Positions 40,544 through 49,229 of a stretch of DNA of 64,000 nucleotides are shown in pieces. The stretch lies in the NCBI RefSeq assembly GCF_001423885.1, contig NZ_LMPP01000001.1:1217543-1281542 (forward strand), given 5' to 3'. A model generated the notes under the pieces. The model saw nothing but the letters and a program-made list of their open reading frames with translations. It did not search any database and was not told where the DNA came from. The DNA is from Rathayibacter sp. Leaf185 (GTDB lineage: Bacteria; Actinomycetota; Actinomycetes; Actinomycetales; Microbacteriaceae). Each line of letters begins with the position of its first letter. Within the stretch, counting starts at the first letter, position 1. Both the position numbers and the translations under genes were made by a program.

Positions 40544-41089
40544 TCAGCCGCGCGTGATGACGGTGTGCCGCTCGCGGGCTTCGCCACGCGACTCCGACAC
40601 GAAGCCGCGCTCGCCCACCATGTCGTGCACGAGCTTGCGCTCGTAGGACGACATCGGAGGCAGGGACGCCGACGTGGCGCCCTCCTCGATGCGCTCGATC
40701 GCGCGGTCGACCAGCTGCGCCAGCTCGGCTTCACGCGCGTCACGCGAACCGCCGATGTCGAGGATGAGGCGCGAGAAAGCACCCGTCTTCGTCTGCACCG
40801 CGAGGCGCGTGAGCTCCTGCAGAGCCTGCACGGCGTCGGGGCGCGAGAGCACACGGAGGTTGGTGTCGCCCGACGCCGTGACCGACAGGTACACGCGGCC
40901 GTTGCGCACCTCGATGTCGATGTCGCCGTCGAGATCGCAGATGTCGAGGAACTCCTCGATGTAGTCGGCCGCGACGTCGCCCTCGTCCTCGAGCTGCGAA
41001 AGAGTCGACTCGGGAGCGCCCTCGGGCTGCTCGGCGGGCACTGCTGCGAGCTCGGACTCGTCGGTGAAGGTCTGCGTCGGATCGGTCAT
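40544..41089 (-). CDS. jag: Jag/KhpB-type R3H-KH RNA-binding protein
   Basis: A 181-aa protein. The start is ATG 41089 (MTDPTQTFTDESELAA), not the earlier in-frame codons. An acidic head is followed by the KH-like part DYIEEFLDICDLDGDIDIEVRNGRVYLSVTASGDTNL and the R3H domain RLILDIGGSRDAREAELAQLVDRAIERIEEG, PMSSYERKLVHDMV. This is the short actinobacterial form lacking the Jag-N domain. It is linked to YidC function and cell-wall control in other species. Located between yidC and rsmG. Confidence 0.92.
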   Translation of the reverse strand: MTDPTQTFTDESELAAVPAEQPEGAPESTLSQLEDEGDVAADYIEEFLDICDLDGDIDIEVRNGRVYLSVTASGDTNLRVLSRPDAVQALQELTRLAVQTKTGAFSRLILDIGGSRDAREAELAQLVDRAIERIEEGATSASLPPMSSYERKLVHDMVGERGFVSESRGEARERHTVITRG

Positions 41090-41099
41090 GTCGGTGCTT

Positions 41100-42056
41100 C
41101 TACTTTCCGGCTTGCTTCTTGGCGCGGCTCTTGCTGACGGGCTGCTGACGCTGTATCGCCTTCTTCTCGACGAGGGTGGTCTCGCCGGCGACATTGGTCT
41201 CCTCGACGAGCTTCCCCTTGCGGCGCAGGCGCTCCTCGCGGGCCTTGGCGGCCTCGCTGCCCGGGGTGGGCATGTTCCTGATGACGATGAACTGCTGGAC
41301 CATCGTCCAGACGTTCGAGGTGAGCCAGTAGAACATCACGCCGAGCGGGAAGGCGAAGCCGGAGAAGGCGAACACCAGCGGGAGGATGTAGAGCAGGATG
41401 CGCTGCTGCTTGAACGTCGGCGAGGCCTTCGCCTCGGGGGACATGTTCTTCGAGACGATCTGCAGCTGAGTGATGAACTGCGACGCGGTCATCAGGACCA
41501 CCATGATGACGGCGATCACCACGACGAGCTCCTGGCCGCCCTCCTGGAGCGCGCCCTGGATCGACTGGTGCAGCGGGGCGATGCCGAAGAGGTTGGCCTC
41601 ACCGAACTGGCGCGCGAGGTTCGCATCGAGAGGTCCGACGCCGCGCTCGCTGCGCTGCGCGTCGTTCAGCACCGAGAAGAGGCTGAAGAAGATCGGCATC
41701 TGGATCAGCAGAGGCAGGCACGAGGCGAGCGGATTGGTGCCCGTCCGCTTGTAGAGCTCCATGGTCTCGCGGGACATCGCCTCGCGGGAGAGCTGATCGC
41801 GCTTGCCCTTGTACTTGTCCTGGATCTTCTTCAGCTGCGGAGCGACCTCCATCATCCGGCGCTGGCTCTTGATCTGCTTGACGAAGATCGGGATCAGAGC
41901 CGCACGGATCACCAGCACGAGCCCGACGATCGACAGCACCCAGGTGATGCCCGCCGCCGCGTCGAGGCCGGTGAAGGTGAGCACCTGATGGAAGGCGACG
42001 AGGATCAGCTCGACCGCCCATTTGAGGGGCCAGAGAATCGTGCCGAGGAGGTCCAT
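41100..42056 (-). CDS. yidC: Membrane protein insertase YidC
   Basis: A 318-aa protein from ATG 42056. It has five core helices: first LGTILWPLKWAVELILVAFHQVL, then GLVLVIRAALIPIFVKQIKSQRRM (with the hydrophilic groove Arg), NPLASCLPLLIQMPIFFSLFSVL, LVVVIAVIMVVLMTASQFITQ and ILLYILPLVFAFSGFAFPLGVMFYWLTSNVWTM. The C-terminal tail is basic. It inserts proteins with or without SecYEG. Encoded 9 nt after yidD. Confidence 0.96.
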   Translation of the reverse strand: MDLLGTILWPLKWAVELILVAFHQVLTFTGLDAAAGITWVLSIVGLVLVIRAALIPIFVKQIKSQRRMMEVAPQLKKIQDKYKGKRDQLSREAMSRETMELYKRTGTNPLASCLPLLIQMPIFFSLFSVLNDAQRSERGVGPLDANLARQFGEANLFGIAPLHQSIQGALQEGGQELVVVIAVIMVVLMTASQFITQLQIVSKNMSPEAKASPTFKQQRILLYILPLVFAFSGFAFPLGVMFYWLTSNVWTMVQQFIVIRNMPTPGSEAAKAREERLRRKGKLVEETNVAGETTLVEKKAIQRQQPVSKSRAKKQAGK

Positions 42057-42065
42057 AGGAGGGGG

Positions 42066-42434
42066 TCAGTCCTTTCGAGGGCCGACGACGAATCCGAGTC
42101 GCGTCACAGCGAAGCGGTTTCGGCCGGGGGCCGGTCGGTGCAGGGGGATCGAGGTCGGTACGTCATCGACGCCGCCGGCCGCCCAGGGGTGGCAGCGGAG
42201 GAGCCGGCGGGCCGCGAGGACGATGCCGAGGACGAGCCCGTGGAGCTGGACCGCCTGCAGCGCGTACGCGGAGCACGAGGGGTAGTAGCGGCAGACGTCA
42301 CCGTAGAGAGGCGACACGACGGCGCGGTACACGAGGAGGAGCGCGATCCCGACGTTGCGGGGAATCAGGAGGACGCCCCAGCCGAGGCGCGAGGGCCACG
42401 ACGCGGACTGCACTGCAGCAGCGGCCGTGGTCAT
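42066..42434 (-). CDS. yidD: Membrane protein insertion efficiency factor YidD
   Basis: A 122-aa protein from ATG 42434 in an ATGA overlap with rnpA. The core IALLLVYRAVVSPLYGDVCRYYPSCSAYALQAVQLHGLVLGIVLAARRLLRCHPWAAGGVDDVP is the YidD signature with its three Cys. It is an amphipathic membrane-associated protein that assists YidC. The frame upstream to 42950 is a shadow of rnpA and rpmH. Confidence 0.96.
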   Translation of the reverse strand: MTTAAAAVQSASWPSRLGWGVLLIPRNVGIALLLVYRAVVSPLYGDVCRYYPSCSAYALQAVQLHGLVLGIVLAARRLLRCHPWAAGGVDDVPTSIPLHRPAPGRNRFAVTRLGFVVGPRKD

Positions 42435-42784
42435 GATCGGTCCTTCGCCGAGCGCGAGGTCCGGGCCATCGCAGCCACGACCTCCTCGCGGAGCGCCGGC
42501 CACGGTGCATCGGCGCTGCTCGGCAGCGCGCGGATCACGATCTCGGTCCCCGGCGCGGTGGTTCCGACCATCTCGAACGCCACCGCTTTGAGGCGGCGAC
42601 GAACGGTGTTGCGGGTGACAGCCGATCCCACGGTCTTGGCCACGATGAATCCGAACCGCGCAGGAGAGGACCCTGAGGTCTTCCGGACATACGTGACGGT
42701 GTGCGGTCCTGTGGACCGCACACCGCGACGGACGACTGTCCGGTACTCGCCTCCGTGGACGATGCGATTCGCTCTGGCCAGCAC
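42431..42784 (-). CDS. rnpA: Ribonuclease P protein component
   Basis: A 117-aa basic protein from GTG 42784. MLARANRIVHGGEYRTVVRRG is the N-terminal head, and RFGFIVAKTVGSAVTRNTVRRRLKAV contains the RNR motif that binds RNase P RNA. It matures the 5-prime ends of tRNAs. It lies 21 nt after rpmH. Confidence 0.96.
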   Translation of the reverse strand: MLARANRIVHGGEYRTVVRRGVRSTGPHTVTYVRKTSGSSPARFGFIVAKTVGSAVTRNTVRRRLKAVAFEMVGTTAPGTEIVIRALPSSADAPWPALREEVVAAMARTSRSAKDRS

Positions 42785-42805
42785 CGCTGGACGGTATCGC
42801 GCGCT

Positions 42806-42943
42806 CTACGCCGAGAGCTCGGTGCGGCCCTTGGCGCGACGAGCGCTCAGGATGCCGCGACCGGCACGCGTGCGCATGCGCAGACGGAAGCCGTGCTTCT
42901 TGGCACGACGACGGTTGTTCGGCTGGAAGGTGCGCTTGCTCAT
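42806..42943 (-). CDS. rpmH: 50S ribosomal protein L34
   Basis: A 45-aa protein from ATG 42943: [20 protein letters not shown], then [20 protein letters not shown] and TELSA. This is the full L34 sequence pattern. It is the first gene of the rpmH-rnpA-yidD-yidC-jag-rsmG run and is read from the promoter at 43088-43116. Confidence 0.98.
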   Translation of the reverse strand: MSKRTFQPNNRRRAKKHGFRLRMRTRAGRGILSARRAKGRTELSA

Positions 42944-43087
42944 AGTTCAATCTCCACGTACGTGTTCCGCGAGTGAGTCGGAGCCTCGCTGGGCTCCGGT
43001 CTCCCGGGAAGAGGGGGGTGCCCGAATCCGATTCGGCACGATCCGCGAGGACCGGGCGCGCGACCCCGGGCAGGCGTCAACTGATTA

Positions 43088-43116
43088 AAACTACGGCCTG
43101 CACTCCCGTCGGTCAA
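43088..43116 (-). promoter_or_regulatory. rpmH promoter
   Basis: On the minus strand, TTGACC (43116-43111) and TAGTTT (43093-43088) are 17 bases apart, a good housekeeping-sigma match. The rpmH ATG is about 145 bp downstream. Confidence 0.65.
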
Positions 43117-43169
43117 ATGTGGCGCGGGCGAAACCTCGATTCTGCACGCGTCACCGCGCCTTCCGCGCA

Positions 43170-43198
43170 TTGACACGCGGGTGTCGCTGTGGTGGATT
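43170..43198 (+). promoter_or_regulatory. Candidate dnaA promoter
   Basis: TTGACA (43170-43175), a 17-base spacer and TGGATT (43193-43198). It points toward dnaA with a leader of about 335 nt, and the DnaA boxes at 43240-43304 lie just downstream, which would allow autorepression. Confidence 0.45.
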
Positions 43199-43239
43199 TG
43201 TCTCCCATCGGCTCCGTTCGTTACCGTGTTGAGCCGCAG

Positions 43240-43304
43240 TTATCCACAGGCACGAACGGCCACGACCCGCGTCCGCGCTGGTATCGGCTCAGGCCCGTGG
43301 ATAA
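43240..43304. other. DnaA boxes upstream of dnaA
   Basis: TTATCCACA (43240-43248) is a perfect DnaA box. CGTGGATAA (43296-43304) is an 8/9 match in the opposite orientation. They are in the 598-bp rpmH-dnaA spacer, which otherwise holds only promoters and no supported gene. Confidence 0.75.
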
Positions 43305-43541
43305 CCCTGTGCATGGATCGAGCCCCGAACCGGTCGGTCAGCACGACGATGCGCAGCCCTGCGCCCGCCCGCGTCGAGCACGAGATCCGATCGGGAGCTC
43401 CGCGGCCGACGACCGCTCGGGCGTCGAGGACTCCCGCCGCGGCAGCAGGCACGGCGACATCGAGCACGGCGACGACAGGCACCGCGACACCACGAACCGG
43501 GCGAGACCCGGGATGCAGACAGCGACGAGGACCGAGGACAG

Positions 43542-44966
43542 ATGGCAGACGACACGTCGATGGTCGACGCGTGGAACGTGATCCTCGGGGCTCTGTCGCA
43601 GGACGAGCGGATCACCGCTCCCCTGTACGGCTTCGTCTCGCTGGTCGAGCCCAAGGGCATCATGGCCGGCACCTTCTATCTCGAGGTCCCCAACGAGTTC
43701 ACTCGCGGGATGCTCGAGCAGCGTGTCCGCGTCCCGCTCCTGAGCGCGATCGGCACTCTCGACGACTCGTTCGGCGTCACGACGTTCGCCTTCGTGGTCA
43801 ACCCCGACATCGAGCACGAGCCGATGACCTCGCCCTCGCAGTCGGAGTCGATGAACCCGTTCGAGCCGATCACCGGCGCCTCCGCGGCGATCACCCCGAC
43901 GCGCGTCGTCGAGGAGCTGCGGACGGTCCCCGCGACCGACACCCGCCTCAACCCCAAGTACAGCTTCGACAACTTCGTCATCGGAGGCTCCAACCGCTTC
44001 GCGCACGCCGCCGCGGTCGCCGTGGCCGAGGCCCCCGCGAAGGCCTACAACCCGCTGTTCGTCTACGGCGACTCCGGACTCGGCAAGACACACCTCCTGC
44101 ATGCCATCGGCCACTACGCGATGAGCCTCTACCCCGGGATCCGGGTGCGCTACGTCTCCTCCGAGGAGTTCACGAACGACTTCATCAACTCGATCGCGAA
44201 CAACCGCGGCAACGCCTTCCACGGGCGGTACCGCAACGTCGACATCCTCCTCATCGACGACATCCAGTTCCTGCAGGGCAAGGCCGAGACGCAGGAGGCG
44301 TTCTTCCACACCTTCAACCAGCTGCACGACCACAACAAGCAGGTCGTGATCACGTCGGATCTGCCGCCCAAGGCCCTCACCGGCTTCGAGGACCGCATGC
44401 GCTCGCGATTCGAATGGGGCCTGATCACGGATGTGCAGGCACCCGACCTGGAGACCCGCATCGCGATCCTCCGCAAGAAGGCCGTGAGCGAGAAGCTGCT
44501 GGTGCCCGACGACATCCTCGAGTTCATGGCGTCGAAGGTGTCGAGCAACATCCGCGAGCTCGAGGGGACGCTCATCCGCGTCACCGCCTTCGCGAGCCTG
44601 AACCGCACGCCGGTCGACATGTCGCTGGTGCAGACGGTGCTGAAGGACCTGATCACGCTCGACGAGGACAACGTCATCTCGCCGGTCGAGATCATCAACC
44701 ACACCGCCGACTACTTCAAGCTGACGGTCGACGACCTCTACGGCTCCTCGCGCTCGCAGGCGGTGGCCACGGCGCGCCAGATCGCGATGTACCTGTGCCG
44801 CGAGCTGACGAACCTGTCGCTGCCCAAGATCGGCCAGCTGTTCGGCAACCGCGACCACACCACCGTGATGTACGCCAACAAGAAGATCTCGGAGCTCATG
44901 AAGGAGCGCCGCAGCATCTACAACCAGGTCACCGAGCTGACCACCCGCATCAAGACGAACCGCTAG
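43542..44966 (+). CDS. dnaA: Chromosomal replication initiator DnaA
   Basis: A 474-aa protein from ATG 43542. Domain I is at residues 1-90 and a short Ser/Pro/Thr linker follows to about 130. The AAA+ domain has KYSFDNFVIGGSNRFAHAAA, Walker A GDSGLGKT (176-183), ILLIDDIQFLQGK (Walker B), VVITSDLPP and GLITDVQAPDLETR. Domain IV has ARQIAMYLCRELTNLSLPKIGQLFGNRDHTTVMYA, the box-binding signature. It binds the boxes on both sides of its gene and opens oriC. Confidence 0.98.
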   Translation: MADDTSMVDAWNVILGALSQDERITAPLYGFVSLVEPKGIMAGTFYLEVPNEFTRGMLEQRVRVPLLSAIGTLDDSFGVTTFAFVVNPDIEHEPMTSPSQSESMNPFEPITGASAAITPTRVVEELRTVPATDTRLNPKYSFDNFVIGGSNRFAHAAAVAVAEAPAKAYNPLFVYGDSGLGKTHLLHAIGHYAMSLYPGIRVRYVSSEEFTNDFINSIANNRGNAFHGRYRNVDILLIDDIQFLQGKAETQEAFFHTFNQLHDHNKQVVITSDLPPKALTGFEDRMRSRFEWGLITDVQAPDLETRIAILRKKAVSEKLLVPDDILEFMASKVSSNIRELEGTLIRVTAFASLNRTPVDMSLVQTVLKDLITLDEDNVISPVEIINHTADYFKLTVDDLYGSSRSQAVATARQIAMYLCRELTNLSLPKIGQLFGNRDHTTVMYANKKISELMKERRSIYNQVTELTTRIKTNR

Positions 44967-45465
44967 GGCGTCGGGCTGCCCGCCGCAGCCCACCGTGCTG
45001 ATCGAGTGGCCCGCGCAGCGGGCGTATCGACATCCCCCCGCTCAGAAGGCTTCGCCGCGCCGCGCGCGTTCGACGGATCGAACGATTCCGGACGATTTCC
45101 ACACGTGTGAGCAACCTGTGGATAACTGTGGACAACCGCCTCCGATCTGTGCGCCCGTCGGCCTCCCCTGTGGAATGACGAGGGGTCGCGCCGATCCATC
45201 CCCAGGGCGTCCACCGACGCGCTCACACCTCCTCCACAGAGCGAGGAGGTCCGCATCGCAGGCCGGAGTAGGGGCCTCGAGGGTTTTCCACAGTTTCCAC
45301 ACGTGTTAACACTGTTAACGCAGTTCTCTCTTTAATGAGGGGCGAACGACAACCTCTCCACAGGGCTCGGATCGGACGGCGGCCCGTTCCCGCATCCGGG
45401 CACGGCGAGGCTGACGAGTACGATGGGCGTCGGTCTTCGTCCACGACTCGTCAGGGGTGTAACTC
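44967..45465. other. oriC: Candidate replication origin oriC (dnaA-dnaN spacer)
   Basis: This 499-bp spacer has no gene. It holds DnaA boxes TGTGGATAA (45117-45125), TGTGGACAA (45127-45135), TTTTCCACA (45284-45292) and GTTTCCACA (45293-45301), with weaker CCACAG/CTGTGG matches around 45167, 45235 and 45357. Directly after the tandem boxes is an AT-rich stretch with GTTAAC twice (45305-45319) and TTCTCTCTTTAATGAGG, a plausible unwinding element. Repeat copy B occupies 44999-45035. Confidence 0.8.
44999..45035. repeat. Dispersed intergenic palindromic repeat, copy B
   Basis: TGATCGAGTGG, an inner CCCGCGCAGCGGG, then CGTATCGACATC: the same outline as copies A and C, here 33 nt after the dnaA stop. 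The inner hairpin may also terminate dnaA transcription. Confidence 0.6.
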
Positions 45466-46617
45466 GTGAGGTTCCAAGCCAACCGCGATGTCTTCAGCGA
45501 GGCGGTGTCCTTCGCGGTCAAGCTGCTTCCGCAGCGGACGACACTGCCGATCCTCTCGGGCGTCCTCATCGAGGCCACGACCGAGGGCCTCACCCTCTCG
45601 TCGTTCGACTACGAGGTCTCGGCGCAGACGAAGATCGCCGCCGACGTCGAGGAGACCGGCACTGTCCTCGTCTCGGGCCGGCTCCTCGCCGACATCGCGA
45701 ACCGTCTGCCCAACGCGCCCGTCCGCATCTCGACCGACGAGTCGCGCGTCTCCGTCTCGGCGGGTTCGGCTCACTTCACGCTGCTGCAGATGCCTGTCGA
45801 GGAGTATCCGAGCATCCCCGAGATCGACGCTTCCACCGGTCTCGTGCCGGCGGACGCGTTCTCTGCAGCGATCTCGCAGGTCGCCGTCGCCGCCTCGCGC
45901 GACGACGTCACTCCGGTCATCACCGGCGTGCAGCTCGAGATCACCGACAACACGATCGGACTCGTCGCGACCGACCGCTACCGCGTCGCCGTCCGCGAGA
46001 TCGACTGGGACAACGGCGACAACCCCGCACCCAGTCAGCCCCTGACCGCTCTCGTTCCCGCGCGCACACTGCAGGAGGTCGGCAAGACCTTCGGCCACTC
46101 GGGCACGGTGTCGGTCTCGATCACGAACCGCGACGAGCGCGAGCTGATCGCCTTCACCGCCGACCGCAAGACGGTGACGTCACTGCTGATCAAGGGCAAC
46201 TTCCCTCCCGTGAAGCGCCTCTTCCCCGCCTCCGTCGAGAACTACGCGGTCATGTCGACGAGCGACCTCATCGAGGCCACTCGTCGCGTATCGCTCGTGC
46301 TCGAGCGCGAGGCCGCTCTGCGCTTCAGCTTCAGCAGCGACGGCCTCACCCTCGAGGCCATCGGGTCGGAGCAGGCGCAGGCGTCCGAGACGATCGACGC
46401 GATCGTCACCGGGACCGACGTGGTCGTGTCGCTGAAGCCGCAGTTCCTGCTCGACGGGCTCGCCGCCGTGCACTCGGAGTTCGTGCGCATCGCCTTCACG
46501 AAGACCGAGAACCCCAACAAGCCCGGCCCCGTGCTGATCACCGCGCAGACGTCGCGCGACCAGCCGGGCACGGACAGCTACCGCTACCTGCTCCAGCCCA
46601 ACCTGCTGCTGCGCTGA
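45466..46617 (+). CDS. dnaN: DNA polymerase III subunit beta (sliding clamp)
   Basis: A 383-aa protein from GTG 45466 (VRFQANRDVFSEAVSFAVKLLPQRTTLPILSGVLIEA). The three-domain clamp pattern continues with LTLSSFDYEVSAQTKI, VTPVITGVQLEI, GLVATDRYRVAVREI, IKGNFPPVKRLFP and the terminal YRYLLQPNLLLR. It encircles DNA and tethers polymerase. It stands first in the dnaN-gnd-recF series. Confidence 0.98.
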   Translation: MRFQANRDVFSEAVSFAVKLLPQRTTLPILSGVLIEATTEGLTLSSFDYEVSAQTKIAADVEETGTVLVSGRLLADIANRLPNAPVRISTDESRVSVSAGSAHFTLLQMPVEEYPSIPEIDASTGLVPADAFSAAISQVAVAASRDDVTPVITGVQLEITDNTIGLVATDRYRVAVREIDWDNGDNPAPSQPLTALVPARTLQEVGKTFGHSGTVSVSITNRDERELIAFTADRKTVTSLLIKGNFPPVKRLFPASVENYAVMSTSDLIEATRRVSLVLEREAALRFSFSSDGLTLEAIGSEQAQASETIDAIVTGTDVVVSLKPQFLLDGLAAVHSEFVRIAFTKTENPNKPGPVLITAQTSRDQPGTDSYRYLLQPNLLLR

Positions 46618-46710
46618 CCGGCGCCGGCCACCCCTCCCTCGCACCGTCGCGACCGCACCGCTGCCGACGAGCGCCCGCCCGCCGGAGATCGAACTCCAGG
46701 AAGGTTCACC

Positions 46711-47598
46711 ATGCACATCGGACTCGTCGGACTCGGCAAGATGGGCGACAACATGCGCTCCCGCCTCCGTGAGAAGGGAGTGGAGGTGACCGGCTACGAC
46801 CGCAACCCGGACGTGTCGGACGCCGCCTCCCTCGACGAGATGATCGCCGCGATCCCCGCGCCCCGCGTGGTCTGGGTGATGGTCCCCGCCGGCGACATCA
46901 CGGATGCGGTCGTCAAGGACCTCTCCGAGAAGCTCAGCGAGGGCGACCTCGTCATCGACGGCGGCAACTCCCGCTTCACCGAGGACTTCAAGCACGACGC
47001 CCTGCTCAAGCCCAAGGGCATCCACTACATCGACGCCGGCGTCTCCGGTGGCGTGTGGGGCCTGCAGAACGGCTACGGCCTGATGGTGGGCGGCCCGAAG
47101 GAGCTCGTCGAGTACGCGATGCCCGTCTTCGACGCGCTGCGCCCCGAGGGCCCCCGCGAGGAGGGCTTCGTCCACGTCGGAGAGGTCGGAGCCGGCCACT
47201 ACGCGAAGATGGTCCACAACGGCATCGAGTACGCGCTGATGCAGGCGTTCGCCGAAGGCTACGAGCTGCTCGAGACCCGCGACGACATCATCAAGGACGT
47301 CACCGGCACCTTCAAGGCGTGGCAGCGCGGCACGGTCGTCCGATCCTGGCTCCTGGAGCTCCTCGTCCGCGCTCTCGAGCAGGACCCGGAGTTCAAGAAC
47401 ATCGAGGGCTTCGTCCAGGACTCCGGAGAGGGCCGCTGGACCATCGAGGAGGCGATCAACAACGCCGTCCCGGTGCCCACGATCAGCGCGTCGATCTTCG
47501 CCCGCTTCGTGTCGCGTCAGGAGGACTCCCCCGCGATGAAGGCGGTCGCAGCGCTCCGCAACCAGTTCGGCGGGCACAGTGTCAAAGCCGTCGATTGA
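46711..47598 (+). CDS. gnd: 6-phosphogluconate dehydrogenase, decarboxylating (short, GndA/NAD type)
   Basis: A 295-aa protein from ATG 46711 with AGGAAGG upstream. Rossmann start: MHIGLVGLGKMGDNMRSRLREKG. Then VIDGGNSRFTEDFKHD, IDAGVSGGVWGLQNGYGLMVGG and HYAKMVHNGIEYALMQAFAEGYELL with the catalytic Lys. The length of about 300 matches the short 6PGDH class, commonly NAD-dependent, not the 470-aa form. It makes ribulose 5-phosphate and CO2. Its place between dnaN and recF is a conserved actinobacterial oddity. Confidence 0.94.
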   Translation: MHIGLVGLGKMGDNMRSRLREKGVEVTGYDRNPDVSDAASLDEMIAAIPAPRVVWVMVPAGDITDAVVKDLSEKLSEGDLVIDGGNSRFTEDFKHDALLKPKGIHYIDAGVSGGVWGLQNGYGLMVGGPKELVEYAMPVFDALRPEGPREEGFVHVGEVGAGHYAKMVHNGIEYALMQAFAEGYELLETRDDIIKDVTGTFKAWQRGTVVRSWLLELLVRALEQDPEFKNIEGFVQDSGEGRWTIEEAINNAVPVPTISASIFARFVSRQEDSPAMKAVAALRNQFGGHSVKAVD

Positions 47599-47702
47599 GC
47601 TGCGCTCAATCGACGGGCTCGGCCGGTCCCTGCCCGGCCTCGCGGCGGTCGGCTTCTCGAAGCGGTAGCGCCGTGTAGAGCCGGTTGCGAACGGCGACCT
47701 GC

Positions 47703-47752
47703 GGCCCGCCGCCACCGTGAGGCACAGGATGCTCTCACGGTGGCGGCGGGCC
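47703..47752 (+). terminator. gnd terminator, perfect 19-bp hairpin
   Basis: GGCCCGCCGCCACCGTGAG (47703-47721) and its exact complement (47734-47752) surround a 12-nt loop. It starts about 105 nt after gnd. Confidence 0.8.
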
Positions 47753-47897
47753 TACGGCCGCCTGCTCCCTACGGCGGCTGCCGCGACTTCTTCCGGTGGT
47801 GAGCCTGCGGCCGCCAGCTTCTGAGGAGGCTGCCGCATCTTCAGTGCTGGAACCGGGCAGGAAAGTTCCGCGGGGGTGGCTCGTTTGCACTGCATGC

Positions 47898-47936
47898 TGG
47901 TCGAGCAGGCCGCGCAGAGGGCACATCGAGACCCAC
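47898..47936. repeat. Dispersed intergenic palindromic repeat, copy C
   Basis: TGGTCGAGCAGGCCGCGCAG then AGGGCACATCGAGACCCACC. It matches copy A at both ends and copy B in the CGCGCAG centre. It lies 50 nt before recF; the rest of the 386-bp gnd-recF spacer holds only the terminator and no gene. Confidence 0.6.
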
Positions 47937-47984
47937 CGGAGTCAGCAGGTCGCCGGGCGGCGGAGGAGTGGAGGAGGTGGCGGC

Positions 47985-49229
47985 GTGCAGGTGGTGCAGC
48001 TGGCGCTGAGCGACTTCCGGAACTACGCCTCCGTGGATGTGGAGCTGGTGCCGGGGCCGAACCTGTTCGTCGGGCGCAACGGGCAGGGCAAGACGAACCT
48101 CGTCGAGTCGCTCGGCTACCTCTCCACCCTCGGGTCGCACCGGGTCTCGACCGATCAGGCGCTCATCCGCGCGGGCCGCGACAGCGCGGTGATCCGGGCT
48201 CGGCTCCGCAACGCCGAGCGCGAGCTGCTCGCCGAGGTGCAGATCAACCGCTCCTCCCCCAACCGCGCGCAGATCAACCGCGGCGGCATCAAGCCGCGCG
48301 AGCTGCCCCGCTTCTTCTCGAGCGTGCTCTTCGCACCGGAGGATCTCCTCCTGATCCGCGGCGATCCCTCCGCCCGCCGCCGCTTCCTCGATCAGCTCGT
48401 CGTCCTCCGCTCCCCGCGGATGAGCGCGGTGCAGGCCGACTACGAGCGCGTGCTCCGGCAGCGCAACTCGCTGCTCAAGTCGGCTCGGGCGAGCGGGATC
48501 CGCGACACCTCGAAGCTCGGCACGCTCGACATCTGGGACGAGCGCCTGATCGCGCTCGGCTCCGAGATCATGCAGTCGCGTCTGACGCTCGTCGACGAGC
48601 TCAGCGGTCCGGTCCGCGGAGCCTACGAGGCGGTGGCCGGCGCCGACCAGCGGCCCCTCCTCCGCTCCCGGCTCAGCATCGAGGGGGCCGTCGACGACGA
48701 CGGCGAGCCGCTCGAGGCCGCCGACTCCCCCGCTGCACCCGACGGGCGGGCACTCGCCGACGGTTTCGCGACGGCGCTGGCCTCGGTGCGCCGCCGCGAG
48801 CTCGACCGCGGCGTCTCGCTCGTCGGCCCGCACCGGGACGACGTGCAGTTCGAGCTCAACGACCTGCCCGCCAAGGGCTACGCGAGCCACGGCGAGAGCT
48901 GGTCGTTCGCGCTCGCGCTCAAGCTCGGGGCCGCCGAGCTGCTCCGCCGCGACTCCCCCATGGGGGATCCGGTGCTGATGCTCGACGACGTCTTCGCCGA
49001 GCTGGATGCGCGCCGGCGCGAGCGTCTCGCCTCCGTGGTCGCCGACTACGAGCAGGTGCTGATCACGGCCGCGGTGCTCGACGACGTGCCGGCCGACCTG
49101 GCGGCGCACACCGTGCGCATCGAGGCGGGCAGCATCGTGGTCCCCGAGGAGCAGACCGGGCGGACCGAGAAGACCGAGCCCGACGCCGAGGAGCCGGAGT
49201 CCCCCGCCGAGGAGCCCGACCGTGGCTGA
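47985..49229 (+). CDS. recF: DNA replication/repair protein RecF
   Basis: A 414-aa SMC-like ATPase. The start is GTG 47985 (VQVVQLALSDFRNYASVDVEL); the open frame continues upstream to 47796 but is not conserved-looking. Walker A: GRNGQGKTNLVE (30-41). Then FFSSVLFAPEDLLLIRGDPSARRRFLDQLV, LVGPHRDDVQF, SHGESWSFALALKL (signature) and PVLMLDDVFAELDARRR (Walker B). The tail is unusually acidic and Pro-rich (last 30 residues). It loads RecA at gapped DNA. Confidence 0.96.
   Translation: MQVVQLALSDFRNYASVDVELVPGPNLFVGRNGQGKTNLVESLGYLSTLGSHRVSTDQALIRAGRDSAVIRARLRNAERELLAEVQINRSSPNRAQINRGGIKPRELPRFFSSVLFAPEDLLLIRGDPSARRRFLDQLVVLRSPRMSAVQADYERVLRQRNSLLKSARASGIRDTSKLGTLDIWDERLIALGSEIMQSRLTLVDELSGPVRGAYEAVAGADQRPLLRSRLSIEGAVDDDGEPLEAADSPAAPDGRALADGFATALASVRRRELDRGVSLVGPHRDDVQFELNDLPAKGYASHGESWSFALALKLGAAELLRRDSPMGDPVLMLDDVFAELDARRRERLASVVADYEQVLITAAVLDDVPADLAAHTVRIEAGSIVVPEEQTGRTEKTEPDAEEPESPAEEPDRG

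Noticed and set aside
41064-43088. A 674-codon plus-strand frame across yidC to rpmH
   Set aside because: It is antisense to the well-supported yidC-yidD-rnpA-rpmH genes.
47796-47984. An N-terminal extension of RecF in the same frame
   Set aside because: The segment contains dispersed repeat copy C and is not RecF-like; the conserved RecF start is at 47985.
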